Shown here: positions 11,520-22,364 of the stretch, piece after piece
Layout: each line of letters starts with the position of its first letter
Position numbering within the stretch: position 1 is the stretch's first letter
Origin: Bactericera cockerelli
Taxonomy: Eukaryota > Arthropoda > Insecta > Hemiptera > Triozidae
Assembly (NCBI GenBank): GCA_024516035.1
Contig: CM044963.1
Coordinates: 31,982,425 to 32,046,424, forward strand
DNA: 64,000 nt
Reading direction: 5' to 3'
Notes under the pieces: model-generated
Databases searched by the model: none
Told to the model about the DNA's origin: nothing
Seen by the model: the letters and a program-made list of their open reading frames with translations, nothing else
Made by a program: the position numbers and the translations under genes

Positions 11520-14500
11520 TTTTTTTTTTAAAAAAAAGAAGAGGAGGAAATCTTTTAAAGACGAACACCCCCAGTTTCGTGGTGAACAGTGTGGGATTTA
11601 TTTGTGCTGATAACAGTGCACTCTCACCCACTAAAACCACCTCTTCCTCTAACATCTGTACCCCGGAACCGTTACATAACATTACTTCAGGATACAGATG
11701 TTAGGCCTCTAATTTTGGGCCCGTCTCTCGTCTGAAGCCTTTACATTTAGAATTTTCTTTATTGTTCCTTCTATATGGTTCCAGTTTTCTCCATTTTCTA
11801 GCATTTTTTCGATAGTATTTTCTGGTGTTAACTGCGTTCCTATCTTCCTGAAACAATCTTCACGTTCTCTGGTGAATGGGATGCATTCATAGACAGTATG
11901 TTCGGGGTCATCATTTTGGCATTCGCAGTATCTGCACTTTGGAGTCCTGACTTTTTTTATTTTACACTGGAATTTTCCAAAATTCCATGGCCGGTCAGGA
12001 ATTGGCATAGCTCATATGAGACATTTCCGTGTTTTCTATTTATCCAGCAGTCCATATTGTTTATAAGCCTCTTTGTCCATTTTCCTTTGGTGTTTTCTGC
12101 TTGCCATTTTTCTCTCCACTTTTGCATCATTTCTTCTTTTAGTTCTTGAATTTTAGACTCTATAACTTCTGTGTTTTCTTCTTGTTTAAAAATTTCGTAT
12201 GTTCTTTTTCTCTCTTCGACCATGAATTCCACAGGTAAGGACCCTGATATAACTTGGATTGCGGCTGTTGCAGATGTGCGGTATGCCCGGCAGAGCCGCA
12301 GCATGATTTTTCGCTGTACTCTTTCCAGAAGGTGTATGTATTTTTTCCATTTTACTGCGTCTCCCCAGACAGGTGCCCCATATAACAAGGCGGAATAAAC
12401 CACCGTCGCCAGTAGTTTTCTTTTGGAATTGTCAGGTCCTCTCACATTTGGCATGATTCGACACAGCATCCCACAGGTCCTCTCAGATTTTGCTACCGCA
12501 TATTTTATGTGCTCGTTCATTTTCAGATTTTCTCCAAGTATCACTCCGAGGTATTTCGCACTTTTCTTAGATTCAACATCTAGATCTCCTACTCTGCTCA
12601 CGGTTATCTTTCTGCAGCTTCTCTTGCTTGCCAGCAAGACCACTTCAGTTTTTTGTGGTGCAATTTCTAGCTGCGCATTTTTCATCCAATCTATTATAGT
12701 GTTCATGGCGCTATTTGTAGCCAGTTCGATATCTTCTTTTGTAGATCCAGTTGTTAAGAGTACCAGGTCGTCGGCGTACGCTAAAGTTTTGCAGTTGGTT
12801 GGTAGTTGCAGTTTTAGTACGGAATCGTAGTAAATGTTCCAGAGCGTCGGCCCGGATACGGATCCTTGTGAGGCCCCGCTCGTTAAGTCCAGCTCGACGT
12901 TTTCATGTATTTCGAGTCTTCTTTCGCTAAAATAACTTCCGAACAACTTCACCAAGTAGTTGGGAAGGTTTTTCTTTTTAAGTTCTTCCATCATACCCTT
13001 CCAAGGCAAGGAATTGAAGGCGTTTTTTATGTCCACCATAGTAAGAGCGCATAATTTTCCTTTGCTTCCTTTGCTGTTTTTAGGACTTCGTATATGGCGT
13101 CTATGGTCGATCTACCCTCTCGGAAGCCGTACTGTGCTTCGGACAAATCTTCGTTTTCTTTTAATTCGTGAACTAATCTTTTATTAATGAGATGTTCCAG
13201 TACTTTGCCTATCACGTTCAGCAGACAAATCGGCCTGTATGTCATGGTTCCTTCTTCATCTCTTTTCCTTTTTCCAAGAGTACAAGTTTGCCTATTTTCC
13301 AGTTTCGAAGGGAAAACACTTAAGGTTACAATACTGTTGAATAAGTGTAGGCAATACTCTGGGGTCGCTTCAAAAAAGGCTTTAGCGATCTCGGGGGTTA
13401 TGCCGTCGGGGCCTGGAGCTTTTTTATTTTTGAGTTTGTGAAAGGCTTCAGCTACCTCCTCCATTGTAAACTGAGGGATATCTTCTGGTCGGACTACAAC
13501 TTCTTCCCAGGTTATTCTATCATGGGGGGGAACAATTTTTCCGCTACTACTCTTTTTTCTTCTATTTTTGAGAGGTACATTGGAGTTTAATTTGAACTTT
13601 TTACATACAATTTTATATGCGTTACCCCAAACGTTTCTATTGAGGTCATTACACAGGGTTTCCCAGGCATCTTTCTTTGACTTATTTATTGACAGTCGTA
13701 GCTCTTGTTTAGATGAATAATATTTTTTTCGTATTTTCGCTTTTTCTTCTTCGGTTACATTTGTGTTTCTGCCCGACCTAACCATCTTCCTTTTTTCTGC
13801 GTGGCATCTTTTCCTCAGTTGTGCAATGTCTTCATTCCACCAGTATACTGGCTTTCTATAAAAACTTCTCCCTTTTTTACCAAATACTATTTCACAGGCT
13901 GCTTGCAATTTTTCTGTACATATCACAGGCTCTGCTTCTTTTCCTTCCAGCAGATCAATTATAACTCTTTGAAAGCGCTCTTTTTTCTTTTCGTCGTATC
14001 TCCACTTTACTTCGCTGCTGCGTTTCTCAGGGCTTTGTTCGTCACGACTCTTGATTTCGTAGTAAATACTTTGGTGATCGCTGAGATTTTCTTCGTCGGA
14101 TACGTGCCAGTGTTGTACCTGTCGAAATAGGTTCCTTGAGCTCATAGTAATATCTACAATTGATGAACTGTTGCCCCTTATAAAAGTTGGTGCGTTGCCT
14201 TGGTTTACTATCTCAAGGTTATTTACAACTATCCACTCGCTAAGTGCTGTTCCTCTTGGGTCTTCGACAGATGAACCCCATTCTTGCGATTTTGCGTTGA
14301 AGTCTCCGCCTATCAGTATTTTACTCCGCCTAGGGTTTTGAATAGCAGTTTGAAGGTCTTCGAGAAAGTCTAAGAAAATACGATGTGAGACGTTAGGAGA
14401 GATGTAGCAGCTGAATAACTGGCACTCCCCAATCACGACCCACGCAAAACCTTTACCCTTACCATAACATTCAACTTTAATGTTTTGGTTGGTGACTTTT

Positions 14501-14731
14501 ATGACGGCGTCGTTGTGTTTCGTCTGTGTAGAAGTTTGGATAATTATTTTTCACATGATTTTTATTTGGTTCGCTGATGAGTAACACACTAAGATTTTTA
14601 TTTGATGCCTCTCTGTAAGCCAGCTCTAAGGCTGGGACGGAGCGGTGGGCGTTAAGTTGAAGGAATTTCATTTTCAATATCTTTTTGTTTATCCTCGTCT
14701 TCGACTTCCATTTTTTCTTGATCTTGTTCGT
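11520..14731 (-). mobile_element. 5'-truncated R1-clade-like LINE with 11-bp TSD
   Basis: The 3' end (low coordinates) is T/A-rich, as expected for a minus-strand poly(A) tail. The 5' end is truncated inside what looks like the last codons of ORF1 (about 14681-14730). These are acidic and rich in D, E, Q and K, and their stop overlaps the ORF2 start. CTCTGAGGGTT flanks both sides (11509-11519 and 14732-14742), a perfect target site duplication inside a T2 SINE. Clade placement rests on the ORF2 features described separately. Confidence 0.85.
11709..14677 (-). pseudogene. LINE ORF2: endonuclease-reverse transcriptase, R1-like, frame-broken
   Basis: ORF2 would provide target-primed reverse transcription. 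Seen in order: an apurinic endonuclease-type N-terminus beginning MKMKFLQLNAHRS, then GGDFNAKSQEWGS, SSIVDITMSS and LSDHQSIYYE. The reverse transcriptase follows with KNKKAPGPDGI, YRPICLLNVIGK, YGFREGRSTIDAI, VDIKNAFNSLPW, GASQGSVSGP and the catalytic AYADDLVLL. A C-terminal zinc knuckle (CRYCECQNDDPEHTVYEC) lies near 11900. The endonuclease, RT order and C-terminal knuckle fit the R1/LOA group; I favour R1 from the 'IKNAFNS..W' and 'LWNIYYD' motifs. The frame is broken three times, near 14450-14480, 13030 and 11980, so no intact protein is made. The start is the first ATG of the endonuclease domain. Confidence 0.85.
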
Positions 14732-14820
14732 CTCTGAGGGTTAGATTGTAGAAAATGCTTTGAGCATTAACCTCGCCTGGTGTTTACCTTCCACTGAAGA
14801 GTGTTATTATATTATTGTGG
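14732..14820 (+). repeat. 3' half of the split SINE T2
   Basis: It continues the T2 body from 'ctctgagggttag' through 'gtagaaaatgctttgagcat' to 'gtgttattatattatt'. Confidence 0.85.
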
Positions 14821-14924
14821 TGGAAGGATTGATGTGGCTATTGAACCACATGGACACCCAAAAGTAAAGTTTTAGGCTCCTCCCGTGTCCAGAGTGTAGT
14901 ATAATAAAATTGGTGTATTGGTAT

Positions 14925-15000
14925 TTAGTCTGTCCCGGTAGCTCAGTGGTAAAAGCGGGCGGATTCCAGAGGTCGCGGGTTCAAAACCCAACAGGGAGCC
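14925..15000 (+). repeat. SINE T1 head, interrupted by an S5 SINE
   Basis: The head 'cccggtagctcagtggtaaa' has B box GGTTCAAAACCC. The element is cut at 'acccaacaggga' by the 5S-derived SINE and resumes at 15258 with 'gacgtgacaagttttcc'. Confidence 0.8.
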
Positions 15001-15257
15001 AGCGTCGATGGCATGTTGAATACACCGGTTCCCTTCAGAACACCGAAGTTAAGCGACATCCAGCGAGGTTAAGACTTGGATGGGTGACCATTCAAATTCT
15101 AATTCTCGTGATGCTGGCTTTTCCCGGCCCCACTCAGGCTGGGTGAGGTCAATGTGAGTAGCAGGTTTGTGAGTTTCCTGCGAATGGAGGGTAAAACCCC
15201 CGTCGTGATATGACCATGGCAGTTGAAAGCGACGTTAAACCCCACTTTAAAAAAAAA
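14998..15257 (+). mobile_element. Full-length 5S rRNA-derived SINE (S5) with 13-bp TSD
   Basis: The 5' part (14998-15116) is a recognisable 5S rRNA copy with the internal promoter parts intact: A box 'gaagttaagcgac', intermediate 'aagacttgg' and C box 'tggatgggtgacc'. The body runs through 'ctcaggctgggtgaggtc' and 'ggagggtaaaacccccgtcg' to 'gaaagcgacgttaaacccca' and a short poly(A). AACCCAACAGGGA flanks both sides (14985-14997, 15258-15270). One base difference was noticed against the copy at 56634, so the family was recently active. This matches the SINE3 type, where RNA polymerase III uses a 5S promoter. Confidence 0.9.
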
Positions 15258-15284
15258 AACCCAACAGGGACGTGACAAGTTTTC

Positions 15285-15690
15285 CAACATATCAATGAGT
15301 AGAAAGTATTTCAGGCGTCTCTCACTAACACACCACACTCATGTAGCAATGAGTAGAAAGTAGTTCAGGCGTCTCCACTAACACACAACACTCATGTAGC
15401 AATAAATAGAAAGTAGTTCAGGCGTCTCCACTAACACACCACACTCATGTAGCAATTGAGTAGAAAGTAGTTCAGGCGTTCCTCCACTCATGTAGCAATG
15501 AGGTAGAAAAGTTAGTTCAGGCGTCTCCACTAAACACCACACTCATGTAGCAATAAATAGAAAGTAGTTCAGGCGTTCTCCATAACACACACACACAACT
15601 CATGTAGCAATGAGTAGAAAGTAGTTCAGGCGTCTCCACTCATGTAGCAATGAGTAGAAAGTAGTTCAGGCGTCTCCACTAACACACCAT
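15285..15690 (+). repeat. Minisatellite, unit about 53 bp, about 8 copies
   Basis: The unit core is 'gagtagaaagtagttcaggc' followed by 'gtctccactaacacaccaca' and 'ctcatgtagcaat'. Units vary by small indels. Confidence 0.85.
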
Positions 15691-15812
15691 TGTTGTGGTG
15701 TGTTTAGTTAGTGACCACATATTAATAAGAATCTGAGGGTTAGGTGGTAGAAAATGCTTTGAGCATTGATTTCGCCAGAGGGTTACCTTCCACTAAAGAG
15801 TGTTTTTATTAT
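15691..15812 (+). repeat. SINE T2 body and tail
   Basis: 'agtgaccacatattaataag' to 'ttccactaaagagtg' and an (ATT)-rich tail. The head has been replaced by the minisatellite. Confidence 0.7.
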
Positions 15813-16540
15813 TCTTACTATACAAATAAATCAGTCGATTGAAGGATCATTATAGCCTTGTCTTTCAATCCAGCCCTATTAAAATATAATGACTGATTAA
15901 GACATTAAGTCCCTTTGTGGATAAACATGTGAGTGTGGGCGCGATTAGCCATACTACCTCATTACAATAATTAAGTAATCCGTTTACACCTTGTAATAAC
16001 AGTTTTACCCTTCATCGGGGTTTACGTAAGCTCATTATGTCCTTCAAAGTGCATGATTATGAAAATTTCGATCCAATAATGATTAAAAAATAATAACAAT
16101 TAAAAAATAGTTATACATGAATAATTCTATAGGTTATGAAATTAATAAGCCTCACCCAGCCTCTTATTACTGTCGTAACAATTAATTAGTAAATTGTGCT
16201 CTGAATACATTTAAGATTTTCCAAGGTTTTATACATTTTTTATTTTTATATGTGAACAATTAAACTCGTACACATGTCGTGTGTTGTGATACAATTATTT
16301 ACATTTCTTTGTCTTTTTACTTTTTACATCGGCCTGTCCCTACATAATATTATATATGTACAGATTGTATAATAAAATTGTATACTATGTAGTAACTACG
16401 ATGTTAATACTATTTCTCTAATAGTGGGTGGCTAACTTAGAGATTGCATAGCTATACAAAATACTAAAGGCCAAATAAATTTACGTATGAACCCGACGCA
16501 TTTTTTGTAATAATTTTAAACGTTACCATACCTGTTTGTG
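15813..16540. other. No gene recognised
   Basis: AT-rich, apparently low-copy DNA. No open frame with a known motif is seen. Confidence 0.4.
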
Positions 16541-16544
16541 TTGA

Positions 16545-16675
16545 TCAAAATCATGATATCACAAATATGTACTCGAACTCACTTTACTAAATATTTGCTT
16601 AACTTGAGACTTGAACCACCGACCTCCAGGTTACAAGTCCACCGCTTTATCAGTAAAGCTACTGAGCGCTGCCTT
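16545..16675 (-). repeat. tRNA-derived SINE, family T4
   Basis: Antisense head 'ccaccgacctccaggttaca' and body 'actcgaactcactttacta'. T4 copies on both strands occur at 22365, 38205, 39490, 40985, 42085, 43255, 50500 and 59260. Confidence 0.65.
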
Positions 16676-16869
16676 GTATTCATTCTATTAGATTTTACAA
16701 ATATAACTTTTTACAGAAACAAAAGTTAAAAAGTTAGCTCTGCAACTTTTGGTATGCAATTTGTCATATTATAAGCATAAGTATATTTTTATTTTATTTA
16801 GAGTGCAGTTCACTGCAGTACAATGCAGTTGGTGGCTTTACAAAAGTTAGCCAGCACCCAATTACATAG

Positions 16870-16876
<7 letters not shown>

Positions 16877-16910
<34 letters not shown>
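16877..16910. repeat. (TA)n microsatellite
   Basis: Perfect TA dinucleotide run directly before an S5-derived tandem array. Confidence 0.9.
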
Positions 16911-16911
<1 letters not shown>

Positions 16912-17300
16912 AGATTTTAACTACATTCGCAGGAAACTATAAAAACCTGCTAGCCACAATTACCTCACCCAGTCTGGGTTGGGCCAGAGTGTGGCACTCT
17001 GGACGTTCCTTAACTTCGGTGATCCGCAGAAAATTAACAAAGCTACTACCCAAACAACCTCATCCAGCCTGGTTTGGGCCAGAGTGCCAGCATCATGATT
17101 ATCACAAAGCTGAAGCTGGACGTTACTGAATTGCGGTGATACACAGAAAAATAACAAAGCTACTACCCAAACAACCTCATCCAGCCTGGGTTGGGACGGA
17201 GTTCCAGCATCACGATCATTAGGAAGCTGGACGTTACTTATCTTCGGTGATACACAGAATATTAACAAAGCTACTACCCAAACAACCTCATCCAAAAATA
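16911..17300 (-). repeat. Tandem array derived from an antisense S5 SINE, about 3 units of 115-130 bp
   Basis: Each unit holds antisense S5 text: 'acctcacccagtctgggttg', 'ggacgtt..ttaacttcggtga', then 'aacaaagctactacccaaac'. Only an S5 middle section is repeated, so a SINE fragment was amplified in place. Confidence 0.75.
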
Positions 17301-17317
17301 TTCTAACTCGTTATGCA

Positions 17318-17455
17318 GGCTATTCCCGGCCCGACTCAGGCTAGGTGAGGTTCATCTGAGTAACAGGTTGATATGTTTCCTGCGAATGGGGGTGTAAAAC
17401 TCTTTCGTGTTACAATACATAACCATGAAGTTGAAAGGGACGTTAACGGTTAAAT
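17318..17455 (+). repeat. S5 SINE, 3' half
   Basis: 'attcccggcccgactcaggc' to 'gttgaaagggacgttaacgg'; no 5S part remains. Confidence 0.7.
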
Positions 17456-17829
17456 CCGAATTAAAAATATTACTACGAATTATTAATACGATATATATAG
17501 GTATTTGCCAAGTGGTAAAGCATAAATAGTATAGTATAGTAGTGCTTTATTTAGATTGTCGGCTTGAAACAAGAAGTCCCATTACGCTAACAGTTTATGC
17601 ATTGTAATTCTCGATCAGGACTATCGATTCCCATTAATCTAGCAGTTAGCCCGAGACGTATTAAAATCTTCTAAAAATCATATTAATCGGAGGCTAACTT
17701 GTCACGTTACCGCGGCCAGGTTGTAAGCCATAGAAAGCAAAAATTAAAATAGCAAAATATAATAATGTATCACTTTTAAAAAAAATACTTGCGTCTATCA
17801 GATGAGTTCGGTAAGAAAGCAGTACATTG

Positions 17830-18115
17830 GACTTGTCGAAAGTGCTGCATCGTAATAAGATTTTCTACAGAATAATCTGCCTCGTACGTATCAAATAAAC
17901 ACGGGCAAATTAAGGAGTGAACACATCAAAGGAGAATATTTTGAGACACAATGAAAAACGCCTGTCGAAAGTGCTGCAATCTTATATGGAATACCTGAGG
18001 AAACTGCTGCATTCTTACCTGTCACAGCATCACTTTCGACGCGTCGAAAGTGCTCCGCCTGAAGTCCAAAGTGCTGTTGTGACAGGTAAGAAAACGTCGA
18101 AAGTGATGCTTCTAG
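17830..18115. repeat. Cluster of TCGAAAGTG motifs with nested palindrome
   Basis: TCGAAAGTG occurs near 17834, 17964, 18044 and 18097, and inverted (CACTTTCGA) near 18031. 'ttcttacctgtcacagca' (from about 18012) pairs with 'tgttgtgacaggtaagaa' (from about 18075). No class recognised. Confidence 0.5.
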
Positions 18116-18384
18116 AACAATATATATATATATAGTATATAATGTATATTATACACTATGTAATACATTAATTATAATTATACATAATCCTGTTTAAATC
18201 AAATCAACATGACTTACCATTTGGTCGAACAACAATTCCTAAGCTTCTAGTTTAGATTGAGCCGTCAATCATGTAGCAACTGACTTGACGGCAGTGCAGC
18301 GCTCGTCAATTTCCTCTTTCCACAACCGGAATCGCATATTTCGAGACCCTAGTCGTCCGCGATGAGGCTGCGATGATTAAAAAC

Positions 18385-19016
18385 TGGGTGGTGCGGAAGA
18401 AAATACCGTTGGCATTAGCACCGCCCTTGATCAAGTTTTGTATTATTATGTGGTAAAAATCCCAAATGGAAGGATAACTTGGCATGCGTTTCGAACCCGC
18501 GACTTAGTTCTCTGTTCTCTGTATTCACAGAGTGTCACCTTTACAACTGAGCAACAGGGACAGACAAACAAAAGCATTTAACAGCCAGGAATGTCAAGTA
18601 TCGAAAATTGACGACTTCTTTACACGAACTGGTTTTTTGGGGGAAACATGAGTGCGCATTACAACCATGGAATTATGTAGAATTGTAGACCTTAATCAAC
18701 CCACATTCGTCTCAAATCAGTGTCAAGTCAATGAAGAAAAAAATTTCGGTGGTTTATGTACACTGGACTTCAGTAGAAGTGCATCATTGTTGAAAAGATG
18801 GGCTGTTTCAAATCAAACTCCATTCACAATTTAACACCGACCTCAACTCGTAGCTGGATCGACAGGCGGGGACTCGTAACCTGGAGGTCGGTGGTTCGAG
18901 TCCCAATTATAAGTTTAGTTTTTTTTTTAATACTTTTTCCAGTCCCGGTAGCTCAGTGGTCAAGGCGTCTGACTAGTAATCCAGAGACCGCGAGTTCGAA
19001 ACCCAGCCGGGACATA
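18385..19016. repeat. SINE cluster: T1(-), foldback end, T4(+), T1(+)
   Basis: 18385-18565 is antisense T1. 18600-18645 holds a solo terminus ('ttttttgggggaaac') of the palindromic MITE family. 18848-18925 is a T4 head ('ggactcgtaacctggaggtc'), and 18940-19016 a T1 head with intact B box GAGTTCGAAACCC. Confidence 0.65.
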
Positions 19017-19330
19017 AAGTAAGATTACTTTGTTCCACTTGCTATGCTCTCAAGTGTAAGAGAATTATGATTGATGTTTCTCAACTGGAACACATTCATT
19101 TTTTGATTGCTTTGAATTTTCAATAGATTTATCATTTTGATAGACACGGCAGACAGCTTACCTTAAATGATTTCATTTTCACTGACACCTCTTCTGGAAA
19201 GTCATGGTCAATCAAACAGACACACATGGTCTGATATGTCCGCTCTCGGTCATTTGACTGGAAAAAACGCGTCTTAAGAGACACGATCACGATCAGCTCA
19301 TTTAACCGCGCATTGGTAGTCAAGTGGTTA
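19017..19330. other. No gene recognised
   Basis: A spacer between SINE clusters; the small open frame on the minus strand has no motif. Confidence 0.35.
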
Positions 19331-19349
19331 AGTCTGTCCCGGTAGCCTC

Positions 19350-19660
19350 AGTGGTAGTCCAAGTGCGTTAAGTCTGTCCCGGTAGCTCAGTGGTAAAGGT
19401 GGCATCTCTGTGAATCCAGAGATTCCAGAGGTCGCAAGTCCGAAACCCAGCCGGGACATGACAAGTTATCCTCCCATTTGGGATTTCTACCACCTAATAA
19501 TACGTTTTGAGCTCACTGCTGGAATATAATGGGACTTTAATAGTCTTAATCGGGCAGTATAATTAAGGCGATATTATTATTATAATTAAGGCGCTAGTCT
19601 GGTAATCCAGATAGCGTACAGGGATCCGTTGGTTCGATTCTCACCCAGTGTATGAAATAC
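19350..19660 (+). repeat. SINE T1 followed by T2 head
   Basis: A partial T1 head is duplicated (19332-19372, then 19373). A full T1 follows to 'aaggcgatattattattata', then the T2 B-box half 'ggatccgttggttcgattct'. Confidence 0.7.
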
Positions 19661-19687
19661 TGGGATAAAGGGAATCTTTAGTTTTAA

Positions 19688-19930
19688 TCGGGTAGTAGCC
19701 AGCCTCCGTGGCGTAATAGTTGTGACTACTGCCCGAGTAGTCCAGAGATCCCGAGTTCGATCCCCGGTTGGAGCAGACTTTTCGAAGAAAATTCTGTTCC
19801 CTCCAAATGCGTGAGGCTGGCAATTCCGGCCCTACCAGGCTGGGTGTGGTTAATGTGAGTAGCTGGTACGATTCCCAGTCCTGTCTACCTTAAGTCAGGA
19901 CGTTAAAACCAAATAGAATCAATAGACATG
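19688..19930 (+). repeat. tRNA-derived SINE, family T7
   Basis: The head 'cagcctccgtggcgtaatag' has B box GAGTTCGATCCCC. The body contains 'ggctggcaattccggcccta' and the end 'caggacgttaaaaccaaata'. Confidence 0.75.
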
Positions 19931-20059
19931 AAAGGAGCCTAGGCATTAGATCAGGGCGTCCATATAATCCTATCACCACCGTGATTTAGGTATCTGGCCC
20001 TATCTCAAGGACTCGGAATTATATTACTATCGGGTAGTAATGTAATGTTTTTTATTATT

Positions 20060-20250
20060 TGTCGTCGCCGGGTCCGAGTGAGTTGCACAATCGGGTGTTC
20101 GCGGTTTCGAATCCTGGTGGAGTCGAAATTTCTCTGTTCCTCAACATTTGATGCATTTTCAGAAACGGAGAGTCGTCATAATAAGACCACATAATAATAA
20201 CTGAAGAAGTGGTAGAAGAGCTGAGTCCTTATTCCACTGTCGGGCTACAT
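20060..20250 (+). repeat. Degraded tRNA-derived SINE
   Basis: B-box-like 'cggtttcgaatcctggtgg' followed by 'gtggtagaagagctgagtcc', shared with the dispersed repeat at 2925. Confidence 0.5.
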
Positions 20251-20331
20251 CGTAAAACTATCGTAAAGAAAAAAAAAAAAAACCCTTACAAGCCAGGCTA
20301 GCTTGCAGTTTCCTGTTTTTTTTTTTTTATT

Positions 20332-20522
20332 TTTTTTAAGGGTTTAAGTCGCTTCACTCATGTCAACAGACGGGGGTTTACCTCCATCGCGGAACTCACA
20401 ACGCTACTCAATGACTCACGTGATGGGGGAAGCGTCGGAATAGAATTGATGGTCACCATCAGTCTTAACGTGGATCGCTAACTTCGTGTCTGAGGACGGT
20501 TATTCAACATGCGACGGAGCCT
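20332..20522 (-). repeat. S5 SINE, full-length but degraded
   Basis: Read on the minus strand: 'gcatgttgaataaccgtcct', 'gaagttagcgatccacgtt', 'gatggtgacc', then the S5 body to 'gaagcgacttaaaccctt'. It is clearly older than the copy at 14998. Confidence 0.6.
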
Positions 20523-20649
20523 TAGTTTAATTTTCAGAAAATCATCTCATGATGTGATGGCACAAATTGTGGTTAGGAGAGCAACTTGAAAAAATGGCTA
20601 GCAATCACACCCTCCAGCTGTAACCAAGCTGGCTACAACAACAACAACA

Positions 20650-21020
20650 TCGTAATAATAAGACTCTGAGGTTTAGGAGGTAGAAAATGCTTCAACCATT
20701 AACTTCGCATGGTGGTTACCTTCCACTAAAGAGTATCCTTATTATTGATACGCGTTTTCCATGCGGAATGTCCCGGGTTGAATACTCGAGCCGACAAAGG
20801 AATTGTATTCGAAATTTGGTTACAGTTGTTTGTAAGGCATACCTTCCTGTGCGCTCGTGTTGACCCAGCACCTAAATATGAAGTATTGTGTCACTTCTCG
20901 CCCATCAGAGGGGAGGCAATACTATGGGATGGGGCAAGCTACAACACATACTCCAAGCGTCTACAGTAGCTCCTGTTTCATAACTACGAAATAAACAAGG
21001 CTGCGAGACACTCATCCTTA
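20650..21020 (+). repeat. SINE T2 tail followed by SINE T5
   Basis: 20650-20744 is the T2 3' end. 20745-21020 is T5 with 'cgggttgaatactcgagccg' in the B-box position and 'ctgtttcataactacgaaat'. Confidence 0.7.
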
Positions 21021-21049
21021 AAATCAACTCAAAAAAAGACAGCACATAG

Positions 21050-21290
21050 ATAAATGTCACTTCTCACCCATCATGGGGGGCATAAGGGGATGGGTAGCTC
21101 ACTTTCACATATAGGGGAGCATATAGGGATGGTAGCTCACTTCTCACCGATCATAGGGGAGGCACACTAGGGGATGGGTAGCTCACTTCTCACCATCATA
21201 AGGGAGGAATACTAGGGGATGGGTAGCTTTCGCAATGTAGACTCTGTCTCATGGCCACGAAAAATAAATATGCCAGACTCATCTTAAAAT
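21050..21290 (+). repeat. Short tandem array grown from the SINE T5 body
   Basis: About four irregular copies of 'cacttctcacccatcat...ggggatgggtagct' follow the intact T5. They derive from its 'cacttctcgcccatcagagg' section. Confidence 0.7.
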
Positions 21291-21439
21291 AAATTCTTCC
21301 CAAAAAGGCTGTAATATAAATGAATATTAGTTCGTAAAGTTATTCTAATACATACGTGCCATATTGCTTTCTTTTTCAGAATTTTTCTTTTCAAAGTTGT
21401 TTCATGGCTAGTGTCTACGAAATAAGATGGGTGTAAATA

Positions 21440-21765
21440 CTCATTTTTTTTGTTGGTTTAACGCTCTTTCAACTACAGGGTCATTTCATGACGAGGGTTT
21501 ACACACTAAATTCACAAGCCAGCTGATCAAATTAACCTCATCAAGCCTGAGTGGGGCTGGGATTAGCTATTATATTTTTTTAATGACCATTAGTTAGGGT
21601 AAATATTGGAATTTAGTTAGAACAGGGTCCGCTAGTTTGTGATTTAAATAAATAAAACGGGGGTGCAAATTTGAATGGTCACTCATCTAAGTCCTAACCT
21701 AGCCCGAGGTTCCTTAACTTCAGTGGCAGAAGTAGTGTATTCAAGGTCCCATCGACGCTGGCTTA
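21440..21765 (-). repeat. S5 SINE, interrupted
   Basis: The antisense 3' half (21450-21570, 'agcctgagtggggctgg') and antisense 5S part (21645-21765, 'tgaatggtcactcatctaag', 'cccatcgacgctggc') are separated by about 80 bp of other sequence. Confidence 0.7.
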
Positions 21766-22360
21766 TACTTATCTGTGTTTTTCTTCTCTTTTTTTATTTT
21801 TATATATGTATAAGTACAGGTAAAGGGTATAATTATTATACAAAAGTAAACTAAGCCTGATCAAGGGTGGTGATAATGCTTTTGCATTTTCTTCCATTGG
21901 TTCAGTATAAATCAGTATCAACAGAAAAGTCAGACGTTGTACTAGATGTACATGAATATCAGAACATACCTGGACAGCTATTCCGAGCTTATTAGCTCTC
22001 ATCAGCAGGTAATGGTTCTGAATATACATGTCATCAACTAACCTCTCCAGTTAATCCAGCTCCAGAGGGACTCTAAATGTGCAGCCTGGAAATAATTGAC
22101 CTGTAGTCTGTCTGCCTAAGGTAAGTTCGTGAAGTTCATAACTGTCAAAACATTAATGTGTCTGACAGCTGACAGCGTCACGATCGTGAGTAGCGAGAAG
22201 TCTAGAGGAGAGTGTCAAGTCTGTCAGTGGTGCCGAGTGACAGTGGCGAAACGACCTTGCTTTGACCTACCGAATCTGAGTGAATAGAGTACTTCCTGTT
22301 TTGATTCGAAAGCCTAGATAACTACGAGTATACATCATTAATAACGGTTGAATACATCAA
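21766..22360. other. No gene recognised
   Basis: Contains 'gatcaagggtggtgataatg' (old repeat also at 40740) and otherwise apparently low-copy sequence. Confidence 0.35.
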
Positions 22361-22364
22361 AACA

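Noticed and set aside
11898..14130. Plus-strand frames inside the LINE
   Set aside because: They are antisense shadows of the ORF2 coding sequence.
14998..15116. A functional 5S rRNA gene
   Set aside because: It diverges from 5S, continues into a SINE body with poly(A) and has a target duplication.
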